From JBCAWW01 sp039024315 (lineage in GTDB: Bacteria > Bacteroidota > Bacteroidia > J057), in assembly GCA_039024315.1 (NCBI GenBank), contig JBCCQN010000029.1, positions 1 to 52,934 on the forward strand: a stretch of 52,934 bases of DNA, in the 5' to 3' direction. The translations under genes and the position numbers were made by a program. The notes under the pieces are model-generated. The model did no database searches. It saw only the letters and a program-made list of their open reading frames with translations, and was not told the origin of the DNA. The stretch's first letter is position 1; each line of letters opens with the position of its first letter. This document shows, piece by piece, positions 1 to 7,643 of the stretch.

Positions 1-1
1 A

Positions 2-2821
2 AAGCTAAGTATCAACCAATCCTGGCAGTTTCATTTAGGCGATCCTGACGCAAAGTTTTATGAAGATCCTGCTGCTGCAAAGTGGGAGGAGGTGCACGTA
101 CCGCATACCTTTTCTTTAACCTCGCTGGCTTTGGATGGCTTACAAGATGAAAAGACCCAATTAGTATTTCAGCGACAGGTGGGCTGGTATCGCAAAAGGG
201 TCAATGTAAACGCTGATCCTAACAAAAAGGTCTTTCTCGAATTTGAAGGCGCGCATCAAATCACCGATCTCTGGGTCAATGGCAAGCATGTGGGGCAGCA
301 TGAAACGGGAGGCTATACGCCATTTCACTTTGATATTTCCGACTTCGTCGAACGCGGCGTTCCCAATCAAATAACGCTCAAACTCGACAATCGCCGGCAA
401 GAGCACGTACCCCCCGATCCCGGTCCATTTGACTACGTCAAGTTTAGTGGTCTCTATCGCGATGTTTATCTCATTGAGACGGATCCGATGCATATTACCT
501 TCAATTGGGAGGCCTTGCACGCTGGCGTCAATATTACTACTCCTACGGTTGATCCCGTGAACATGAATGCGACTATTTCGATCAAAACTGTAGTCCGCAA
601 CGAATATGAAAGCCCCCAGCCCTGTCAACTCATTACGCGCATCATCGATCAAAATGGTTTGGTAGTCTTAAAGCTGGAGCAAGAAGCAGAGATTGGCGCG
701 GGTCAAGATTTTGAATTTGATCAAATTGGCAGTATCGAAGACAATCTGCATCTCTGGGATACCGAAAATCCCTATCTCTATCGGGTCAATAGCCAAGTGG
801 TCGCACAGGGCAAGGTGTTGGATTGTCTGGAAAATCGCCTAGGGGTACGCAAGTTTTATCTCGATCCAGTACGTGGCTTTGTACTCAACAATAAGCCCAT
901 CAAGCTCTTTGGTTATAACCGCCATCAGCATTATGGCTATATCGGCGATGCCTTGCCTAACTCTCTACACTACAAAGACATGCTCCAATTCAAGCAATTG
1001 GGCTTCAATATCATGCGCACCGCCCACTATCCCCAAGATGATGCCATCATGGAGGCTTGCGATGAGCTAGGGATTTTGGTTTATGAGGAGGCCCCCAGTT
1101 GGATTTCCATGTCCACAGATCCGCGTTGGTGGGATAATTTTGAGCAAGCTGCTCGGGTGATGGTGCGCAATCATCGCAATCATCCTTCTATTGTAATTTG
1201 GGGAGGGGGGATCAACCACCGTGGCTATGTCGCCCGGGCTCATAATACCATCAAGCAAGAAGATCCTAATCGTTTGACGGCTTCCCAGGGAGCTCGTTGG
1301 ACAGGTTGGCAGACTTCGGGCCTGACCGATATCAATGCCAATATGCTCTACGGTCCTTTTATTTGGGATCGCTCTGAACCCATGTTTGCGATGGAAGGCC
1401 GCAATGGCCCAGAAGAGATTGCCAAGTATAAACGGGATCAGTTGATGACCGGTCTCATCTCTTGGACGGCGCACGCCTACTATACTTTTCACCCCACCCA
1501 TGACAAAGCCAATGACCCGATAGACCGTACCCGTAGCGGCGAAATGACCGTTTTTCGCTATCCGCGTCCGGGCCTGATGTGGTATCCTTCAGAGTATAAG
1601 GAAGAGCCCTTTGTTTGGATTGAGGAGGCTTGGGACCCCTCCGTGGAACGCTTAACCGTCTACAGCAATGGGGATGAGGTAGAGCTCTCTGTTAACGGGA
1701 AGGTGATTGCTCGACAAGGCCCGAGTCAAGATTCGATTTACGCAGGACTTGAACACGCTCCTATCATCTTTGAAATAGACAATTTCGAAGCGGGCACGCT
1801 CACCGCACAAGCGTTCTCCGCAGGAGTAAAAATAGCCGAAACCAGCATCCAAACTCCAAAAAAAGCCTGGGGTATCCGCCTAGAACTAGATACGCTGGGG
1901 CGCGACTTGGTAGCAGATGGCTCTGATATCGTAGTAGCTTACGCTCATGTGGTGGACAAAAATGGTACGACAATCAGAGACGCAGAGCTAAAAGTAGAAT
2001 TTAGCGTTGAGGGCCCGGCCAGTATCGTCGGAGATGGAGTTGATATCAATGCGAATCCGATGTTTACTGAATATGGGGTAGCGCCCGTCTTATTACGCGC
2101 AGGCACCGAAGCGGGAGAAATTACCCTAAAAGCAAAAGCGCCTAAACTCAAAGCGGCTACTGCTACCCTCAATTCAATTGCCTATAATCCGGATTATATC
2201 GCCAGCCGCGCTCAACCTATCTATGATTTTGCCAAGTTACGAGTGGACATCGGTTCTCCCGAACAATTGGTGCAATTCGGTTGGCCAGCCTGGTATGGGA
2301 CCGCCAAACAAACTCAGGAGTATAAGAGTGAAGCCTTAGGAGGTTTTACCGCTAATATCTCCACTAGCTCTGAAGCAGGTATTTTGCGTTGGCTGGGAGA
2401 AATGAACGTGATCGGTAAGTACGGCTATGTCTATGGCGATGGCCTTATTGGGATTGATGACGAAGGCTTGGTCCTAACGTTCCGCGACTTAGCGGCAGGA
2501 AAATACAAACTCACCACTTGGCACCACGCCCCTAGAAGTAACTCTGACTTGATGGACCCTAACCGCGCCAAATTAGAGAAATTGCAAATCCACAAAATCC
2601 CTTTTGAGCGCAAAATCTGCTTGTTTGTTGAGGGGGAGACTCCTTCGGAGAACGATTGGGTCGAGCTAACGGAAGGGAAGAATATGCAGTTTGATACGGC
2701 GGCCACCTATGAATTGGTCTTTGAATCTGATGGCGTGAATCCGGTTAAAATCCGACTCAAAGGTGAAGGCAACAAAGGCATCTGGCTCAATGCATTTGAG
2801 CTGAGTCAGTGGGATTGGTAG
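2..2821 (+). CDS. GH2 family glycosidase (beta-galactosidase-like), 5' truncated by the window edge
   Basis: Probably a secreted or periplasmic exo-glycosidase removing beta-linked galactose or a related sugar from algal oligosaccharides. The reading frame is open to the first bases of the window and the residues before the GTG at 92 (NQSWQFHLGD) match a GH2 N-terminus, so the true start lies upstream; 939 residues are visible. Order: jelly-roll sugar-binding domain (about residues 10-165, with LWVNGKHVGQHETGGYTPF), Ig-like domain, TIM barrel from about residue 295 (LFGYNRHQHYG, MRTAHYPQDDA), then extra C-terminal beta domains from about 530 and a final CBM-like region. The nucleophile position is kept (MFAMEGRNG). 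The acid/base position, normally Asn-Glu after HPSI..W, reads WGGGINHRG, so Glu is replaced by His (codon 1217-1219). The next gene in the same direction encodes a sulfatase. The family call is firm; activity and substrate are not. Confidence 0.88.
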   Translation, partial: KLSINQSWQFHLGDPDAKFYEDPAAAKWEEVHVPHTFSLTSLALDGLQDEKTQLVFQRQVGWYRKRVNVNADPNKKVFLEFEGAHQITDLWVNGKHVGQHETGGYTPFHFDISDFVERGVPNQITLKLDNRRQEHVPPDPGPFDYVKFSGLYRDVYLIETDPMHITFNWEALHAGVNITTPTVDPVNMNATISIKTVVRNEYESPQPCQLITRIIDQNGLVVLKLEQEAEIGAGQDFEFDQIGSIEDNLHLWDTENPYLYRVNSQVVAQGKVLDCLENRLGVRKFYLDPVRGFVLNNKPIKLFGYNRHQHYGYIGDALPNSLHYKDMLQFKQLGFNIMRTAHYPQDDAIMEACDELGILVYEEAPSWISMSTDPRWWDNFEQAARVMVRNHRNHPSIVIWGGGINHRGYVARAHNTIKQEDPNRLTASQGARWTGWQTSGLTDINANMLYGPFIWDRSEPMFAMEGRNGPEEIAKYKRDQLMTGLISWTAHAYYTFHPTHDKANDPIDRTRSGEMTVFRYPRPGLMWYPSEYKEEPFVWIEEAWDPSVERLTVYSNGDEVELSVNGKVIARQGPSQDSIYAGLEHAPIIFEIDNFEAGTLTAQAFSAGVKIAETSIQTPKKAWGIRLELDTLGRDLVADGSDIVVAYAHVVDKNGTTIRDAELKVEFSVEGPASIVGDGVDINANPMFTEYGVAPVLLRAGTEAGEITLKAKAPKLKAATATLNSIAYNPDYIASRAQPIYDFAKLRVDIGSPEQLVQFGWPAWYGTAKQTQEYKSEALGGFTANISTSSEAGILRWLGEMNVIGKYGYVYGDGLIGIDDEGLVLTFRDLAAGKYKLTTWHHAPRSNSDLMDPNRAKLEKLQIHKIPFERKICLFVEGETPSENDWVELTEGKNMQFDTAATYELVFESDGVNPVKIRLKGEGNKGIWLNAFELSQWDW
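1809..1826 (+). repeat. AAGCGTT hairpin, CTCC/GGAG variant, inside the GH2 gene
   Basis: AAGCGTT then CTCC-GCA-GGAG; loop GCA as in the commonest intergenic copies. It is read as part of QAFSAG in the protein. The surrounding protein looks natural for a GH2 C-terminal domain, so this copy may be a chance match. Confidence 0.4.
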
Positions 2822-2903
2822 GGGATGAGATAGTTATTTGTATTACATTTTGGTATCAAGGAAAGTTCTTGACGCTGTAGGGATGATCCTAATCCACAAT
2901 CTC

Positions 2904-4583
2904 ATGGACATGAAAAGCCTGCTCCAAATTCTGCTTTTTTCTAGCTGCTTGATCGTTCAAAGCAATAAGCTTTTGGCTCAAGAGCGGCCCAATTTTGTAT
3001 TCATCCTGACGGATGATCAATCCTATGGCATGATGGGCTGCACAGGCAATGAAATCGTACAGACTCCTCATCTAGATCAGTTAGCCAAGGAGGGGATCTT
3101 GTTTCGCAACGCTCATGTCACCAGTGCGATTTGTACGCCAAGTCGGGTTTCCATTTTGCTGAGTCAATACGAGCGCAAGCATGGGGTGAATTTCAATTCT
3201 GGGACCAGTGTATCAGAAGAGGCTTGGGCAAATGCTTATCCGGTTTTGATGCGAGAAGCGGGTTACTACACCGGTTGGATTGGCAAAAACCATGCGCCCA
3301 TAGGCGAGGGAGGCTATGAAAGCGGTTTGATGGAAAAGAGCTTTGACTATTGGTATGCGGGGCATGGGCATCTCACTTTTTACCCTAAGAGTCGGCATCA
3401 AATATTTGAGGATGCAGCCTCTGATACTCAGGTGGAAATCATGCAAGAGGGGGTAGCGGATTTTCTCGATCCCAATGCCCGTAAACTCAAAGGCGCACTG
3501 CAATTTTTGGAAGACAGGCCTGAGGATAAGCCTTTTATGCTTTCCGTATGCTTTAATCTCCCCCACAGTGCCAGCACCAGCCGAATGGAACTCCGAGATA
3601 GCGATGATGAGATTTACAAAAGCCTCTATCGCGATATTGAAATCCCTTTGCCAGAAAACTATATCGCGAAGGCAGATATCAGGGAGCCTAAACTACCCGC
3701 AGACTTGCTAAAAGCCGAAAATCGGCAGCATAGCTATGATTTTGTGGATACGCCAGATTTGTTGAAGGAGCGCTACATCCGGCAGATGCAGGCCATGACG
3801 GGCATCGATCGCATGGTCGGGCAGTTGCGAGAAAAGCTAGAAGCGCTTGGTTTGGCGGAGAACACGGTACTGATTTTTACTTCGGATCATGGCTTATTTA
3901 TGGGAGAACATGGACTAGGAGGTAAAGCCCTGTGCTACGAAAAAGTTACCCATGTGCCGATGATGATTTATGATCCTCGCCGGCCTAAGCGAGAAGGCGG
4001 AAAAACAATGGATGCCTTAGTGCAAACCATTGACATTGCTCCTACTATGCTCAAAATGGCAGGTATCGACATTCCGGAGAGCTTCCAAGGCGAAGATATT
4101 AGCCCGCTAATTGCCGGAGAAGACATTGCGATAAGAGAGTACCTATTTACAGAAAACCTCTGGTCAACTCACTTTGGTAATCCGCGCTGTGAGGCGATTC
4201 AAGATCAGCGCTGGAAATACATCCGCTACTATCAAAACAACAACCTGCCTGCCCTGCAAAAAATCGCTACGGCTGAGGCTTTGGGGATAAACCTAAACAA
4301 GATGCTTTATGGGGTCTATGATCCTGATATCGCCCTTTATCGATCGTTTGTGGAGGCTCCTTTTAATGGGGAAGAAATCGTCTATGAAGAATTATATGAT
4401 CTGCAAAACGATCCAAGTGAGTCTGATAATCTAGCTGCAGATGAAGCCTACAGAGAAAAACTAGCGGAATTGCGCACCGCTTGCCAAACTGCCGTTAAAG
4501 AGGCGCGTGGAAAAGGAGTCCCCAAAGTATTGCGCTATACTAGAGATAGCCAATATGAAGCCTCACTTAAGGATTCCCATTGA
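2904..4583 (+). CDS. S1 family (formylglycine-dependent) sulfatase
   Basis: Removes sulfate esters from a glycan in the periplasm or outside the cell. From the chosen ATG at 2904 (another at 2910) a signal peptide follows (MDMKSLLQILLFSSCLIVQS, cleavage near LLAQ). The frame is open further upstream to 2838, but that extension would bury the signal peptide. The mature protein starts RPNFVFILTDDQSYG with the metal-binding Asp pair. The sulfatase signature is CTPSR, with the Cys to be oxidised to formylglycine at about residue 77 (codon 3132-3134). IFTSDHGLFMGEHG supplies further metal ligands. Length 559 residues is normal. It needs a sulfatase-maturing enzyme, not seen in this window. It lies between the GH2 and the FAD oxidoreductase, consistent with a sulfated substrate. 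Sulfatase subfamily and target position cannot be read from sequence by eye. Confidence 0.93.
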   Translation: MDMKSLLQILLFSSCLIVQSNKLLAQERPNFVFILTDDQSYGMMGCTGNEIVQTPHLDQLAKEGILFRNAHVTSAICTPSRVSILLSQYERKHGVNFNSGTSVSEEAWANAYPVLMREAGYYTGWIGKNHAPIGEGGYESGLMEKSFDYWYAGHGHLTFYPKSRHQIFEDAASDTQVEIMQEGVADFLDPNARKLKGALQFLEDRPEDKPFMLSVCFNLPHSASTSRMELRDSDDEIYKSLYRDIEIPLPENYIAKADIREPKLPADLLKAENRQHSYDFVDTPDLLKERYIRQMQAMTGIDRMVGQLREKLEALGLAENTVLIFTSDHGLFMGEHGLGGKALCYEKVTHVPMMIYDPRRPKREGGKTMDALVQTIDIAPTMLKMAGIDIPESFQGEDISPLIAGEDIAIREYLFTENLWSTHFGNPRCEAIQDQRWKYIRYYQNNNLPALQKIATAEALGINLNKMLYGVYDPDIALYRSFVEAPFNGEEIVYEELYDLQNDPSESDNLAADEAYREKLAELRTACQTAVKEARGKGVPKVLRYTRDSQYEASLKDSH

Positions 4584-4606
4584 GCAGATTTTTCGCTAGT
4601 TTGATT

Positions 4607-4631
4607 TTAGCGTTCGGCAGAGCCGAACTAA
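4607..4631 (+). repeat. AAGCGTT-type hairpin, CGGC/GCCG variant, intergenic
   Basis: TTAG-CG-TTCGGC-AGA-GCCGAA-CTAA: a 6-bp stem plus a second 4-bp TTAG/CTAA stem outside a 2-nt bulge. It is the longest paired copy in the window. It sits in the 61-nt gap between the sulfatase and FAD oxidoreductase genes, 14 nt before the latter's ATG, where it could affect read-through or translation. Confidence 0.75.
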
Positions 4632-4644
4632 TCCCTATAGGCAA

Positions 4645-6435
4645 ATGAAAATCTACAAAATTTTGGCCCTATCCGTCTTTCTTGGCTTGGGGCATTGGGG
4701 CTTTGCCCAAGAAGATATTTTGCTCGAAGCCGAAAGTTTTCTCGATAAAGGCGGCTGGGTAAGTGATCCCCAATTCGTCGAGCAAATGGGTTCTCCTTAT
4801 CTCATGGCTCATGGCATGGGTAAGCCTGTACGCGATGCAAAAACTGAATTTGTACTCGCAAAAACTGGCAACTATCACGTTTGGGCGCGGACCAAAAATT
4901 GGGCTCCAGGTCCTTGGGAGGCTCCGGGGCAATTTGAGCTACACCTAAATGGAGAAAAACTGGGCGATAAACTAGGTCTGACTCCCGGTTGGACTTGGGA
5001 GTATGTAGGAGAACGAAAGCTCAAAAAAGGAAAAACCAAACTCGCTTTGGTTGATCTCACGGGTTTTAATGGGCGCTGCGATGCCATCTATCTCAGTCAA
5101 AGTAATACTCCACCGCCGCGTTCTCCTGAGAAGCTTAGCACTTGGCGTAAAGTAAAATTACAAGAACCCCTTGCCCCAGAAACAAGCAAACAATATGATT
5201 TAGTGGTTACCGGGGGCGGTTTGGCGGGTTGTGCTGCCTCCATTGCAGCGGCGGAACAAGGCCTGAAAGTAGCTTTGATCCATGATCGCGCTCTACTCGG
5301 TGGTAATGCCAGTAGTGAAATCAGGGTGCATACGCTGGGGATTTACGGCAAATTTGAGCGTATCCTCAAGATGATCGACACTGAGCATTATCCTAATGGC
5401 TCTTCTGAAGCGATCAAAGATCAGGAGAAGCGAGAGCGTAATATGCAGAGCTATGAAAATATCGATATCCACTACAATTTCCGGGCGTATGCGGCTCATG
5501 CTGAGAATAATACTATTGAGTATGTAGATGCTAGGCATACCTCCTCCGGAGAATGCATCCGCTTTGAGGCACCGCTCTTTATCGATGCTACGGGTGATGG
5601 TTGGATTGGCTATTGGGCGGGGGCGGAGTATTCCTACGGGCGAGAAAGCGTGCATAAATACGGCGAAGCCTGGGAAGAATGGGGCGAGCTATGGAGCCCT
5701 GAGGAAGCTGACAATTTTGTGATGGGATCGTCTATCCTCTGGCAAACTGAGATATTGGATGAGCCCACTCATTTCCCTCTTCTACCTTGGGCCAAAGAAG
5801 TGGCCGAAGATCATGCTGCCGTGGCGGGGGAGTGGTATTGGGAGTTTTCTCGCAACGATTTGCATCAAATCGAAGATGGAGAGGAGATCCGTGACCATAT
5901 GCTTAGAGCAATTTACGGCTCCTTTGCCAATGCCAAGCAAAATCCCGATAACGCTAAATATCAATTACAATGGGTTTCCTATCTGTTGGGCAAGCGGGAA
6001 TCTCGCCGCTTGGTGGGAGATCATATTTTTACCTTTAAAGATGTGCTGGAGCATCGTCAGTTTGCTGACTCGGTGGTGGTTGAAAAGCGAGAGATAGACG
6101 TACATTATCAGCAAAATCTCCAAGACGAGAATAAGCCAGATTTTCTTTCTACGGCTTTGTTTTACCACACTGAGCGCTATTACATCCCTTACCGTAGTCT
6201 ATACTCCCGCAATATCAATAATCTCTTTATGGCCGGACGTTGTTTCAGTTGCTCCCATGTCGGTCTGGGTGGACCTAGAGTGATGCTGACTACCGGCCAG
6301 ATGGGGGCTGCGGTAGGTTATGCGGCTTCTTTGTGTAATAAGCATCAGGTTCAACCACGTGATATTTACCAAGATCATTTGCTTGAATATATGAACCTGA
6401 TTATGAGTCAGCAGGAGGGGGACCCCAAACCTTAA
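4645..6435 (+). CDS. Secreted FAD-dependent oxidoreductase (PF12831 type) with N-terminal CBM-like domain
   Basis: A flavoenzyme of the group common in Bacteroidota polysaccharide loci; its reaction is generally unassigned. Signal peptide at residues 1-21 (ALSVFLGLGHWGFAQ). Residues 25-150 form a beta-rich domain like those of carbohydrate-binding modules (EAESF, GNYHVWART, FELHLNGEKLGDKLG). A Rossmann FAD motif follows at about 188 (VVTGGGLAGCAASIAAAEQG), then ALLGGNASSEIRVHT. The C-terminus carries the family's closing motif (AGRCFSCSHVGLGGPRVM, then TGQMGAAVGYAASLC). Its TAA is directly followed by the ATG of the next gene (TAAATG), so the two are probably translated together. That gene encodes an FMN-binding-like protein, suggesting an extracytoplasmic electron-transfer pair. 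The substrate may be a sugar of the target glycan (inference). Confidence 0.85.
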   Translation: MKIYKILALSVFLGLGHWGFAQEDILLEAESFLDKGGWVSDPQFVEQMGSPYLMAHGMGKPVRDAKTEFVLAKTGNYHVWARTKNWAPGPWEAPGQFELHLNGEKLGDKLGLTPGWTWEYVGERKLKKGKTKLALVDLTGFNGRCDAIYLSQSNTPPPRSPEKLSTWRKVKLQEPLAPETSKQYDLVVTGGGLAGCAASIAAAEQGLKVALIHDRALLGGNASSEIRVHTLGIYGKFERILKMIDTEHYPNGSSEAIKDQEKRERNMQSYENIDIHYNFRAYAAHAENNTIEYVDARHTSSGECIRFEAPLFIDATGDGWIGYWAGAEYSYGRESVHKYGEAWEEWGELWSPEEADNFVMGSSILWQTEILDEPTHFPLLPWAKEVAEDHAAVAGEWYWEFSRNDLHQIEDGEEIRDHMLRAIYGSFANAKQNPDNAKYQLQWVSYLLGKRESRRLVGDHIFTFKDVLEHRQFADSVVVEKREIDVHYQQNLQDENKPDFLSTALFYHTERYYIPYRSLYSRNINNLFMAGRCFSCSHVGLGGPRVMLTTGQMGAAVGYAASLCNKHQVQPRDIYQDHLLEYMNLIMSQQEGDPKP

Positions 6436-7536
6436 ATGATGCGTGCTTCATTTTGCTGTACTATTTTTTTGCTGGGGACTTTTTCTGTTTCTCTGTCCCA
6501 GAACGCTCATTCGCCCATGTTTTTTGACTTGGGAGGGGATAATCGTTCCGCGCTCCCGATAACTATCGGGAGGCAAGAAAAAATATGTAGCTGGTCAGGC
6601 GAAGACACTAGTATCCTCCATCAACTTGAATTGTGCTCAGACTCGCTGTCTAAGCCCCTTTATTACTTCGCCTACATCAACACGCCTGTCTGTATTGATG
6701 GCAGTTGTAAGCCACTTTTTGTCAATGTTTACTGGGACCTCTTGGGCAATTATGTGGGCTATGGAGTGATCGAAGCGGAGCTGTTGACAAAGTACGATCA
6801 CGAATTATTCACCTCTGAGGATTATCAAAAACTGCATTGGCTTTTGCTCAACAAGCACTCGATTTTGGCTCGCAAGAAGCTTTCTGATTTGTTTGATACC
6901 AAGCCAGCAAAAGTCGAAAAGGTTACCTTCAATGGCGTCGAATTAGATGCCGTATCTGGCGCCACAAAACGCGAAATTGGTCAATCAGTCGTCAAGGGAG
7001 CGCTATACTCCTGCTACACACTTTGGCATTTAGTACACGGTCCTATTGCTGATAGCATGCATAATCGTATCAAAGCGGTCTATTCCCCGTCTGACTTCCT
7101 CTATGCCGACTATCCGCCCTATCAGTATTACGCCCTCAAGCAAATGGATAGCCTTGCCCTCAAGCAGGAATGGACTCGGGTCCATGAGATATTTCTTGCG
7201 GCCAGTCCCTTGCAGCGGACATATTTGCTCAAAAAGATGCCGGATCATTGGTTTGCTGAGGAAAGCTTGGGAATGTCGCTTTTTGAATCATTTGCAGATC
7301 TCGACATCCAATCTCAGACCCTACTATTGCAGCATTTGGCATACACTCCTCCTGAGCTAATCGAATCCCTGGCGGACTATATCCCTGCCATGACGCGCAA
7401 CCAGTTAAAACTCTATCTCAAGGCTTTGGAATTAGAACCCATCAGTACGGCACTCAAGGAGAAGTTACAAGTAATCATAGACTCCCAATCCTATACCTAT
7501 AGTTATTTGTTGGAGGATTTTTTGGCGGAACGATAG
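6436..7536 (+). CDS. Secreted protein with an FMN-binding-like DAVSGAT motif; function unknown
   Basis: No family recognised over the full 366 residues. A signal peptide spans about 1-21 (TIFLLGTFSVSLSQ). Residues 171-177 read DAVSGAT, which fits the D-x-x-S/T-G-A-T motif where ApbE attaches FMN to Thr in FMN_bind domains; the acceptor would be Thr177. The preceding region has an aromatic strand (NVYWDLLGNYVGYGV). After residue 200 the protein looks helical, with many Leu and Lys. There are Cys residues before the motif (CSWSGED, ELCSDS, TPVCIDGSC). It abuts the FAD oxidoreductase with no gap, so a flavin-to-flavin relay is plausible but unproven. Codons 6544-6572, just after the signal peptide, contain a composite repeat coding for RSALPITIGRQ, which looks like an in-frame insertion. 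Confidence 0.6.
   Translation: MMRASFCCTIFLLGTFSVSLSQNAHSPMFFDLGGDNRSALPITIGRQEKICSWSGEDTSILHQLELCSDSLSKPLYYFAYINTPVCIDGSCKPLFVNVYWDLLGNYVGYGVIEAELLTKYDHELFTSEDYQKLHWLLLNKHSILARKKLSDLFDTKPAKVEKVTFNGVELDAVSGATKREIGQSVVKGALYSCYTLWHLVHGPIADSMHNRIKAVYSPSDFLYADYPPYQYYALKQMDSLALKQEWTRVHEIFLAASPLQRTYLLKKMPDHWFAEESLGMSLFESFADLDIQSQTLLLQHLAYTPPELIESLADYIPAMTRNQLKLYLKALELEPISTALKEKLQVIIDSQSYTYSYLLEDFLAER
6544..6572 (+). repeat. Composite repeat: CGTTCCGCG head plus CTCCCGATA-AC-TATCGGGAG palindrome, inside a CDS
   Basis: A 9-nt head equal to the first half of the AAGCGTT hairpin, followed by a palindrome with 9-bp arms and a 2-nt loop (6553-6572). The same head-plus-palindrome order occurs on the minus strand at 29257-29286 with different inner bases (AAAGCTTT instead of ATAACTAT), so the composite is a real unit. 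Here it is inside the coding sequence of the FMN-binding-like protein. Confidence 0.7.
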
Positions 7537-7643
7537 TCTGGAGCTAATTGTGCCTAGCACTCGTGTTGATTTCCCTAGTAGATATGATTTCCCATAATGA
7601 CTAGCTGCTAGATAGCCCTTATTTTAGGTCAAAACCCTAAGTT

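Noticed and set aside
2838..2903. N-terminal extension of the first sulfatase
   Set aside because: It would place 22 extra residues before a clear signal peptide; the ATG at 2904 is preferred.
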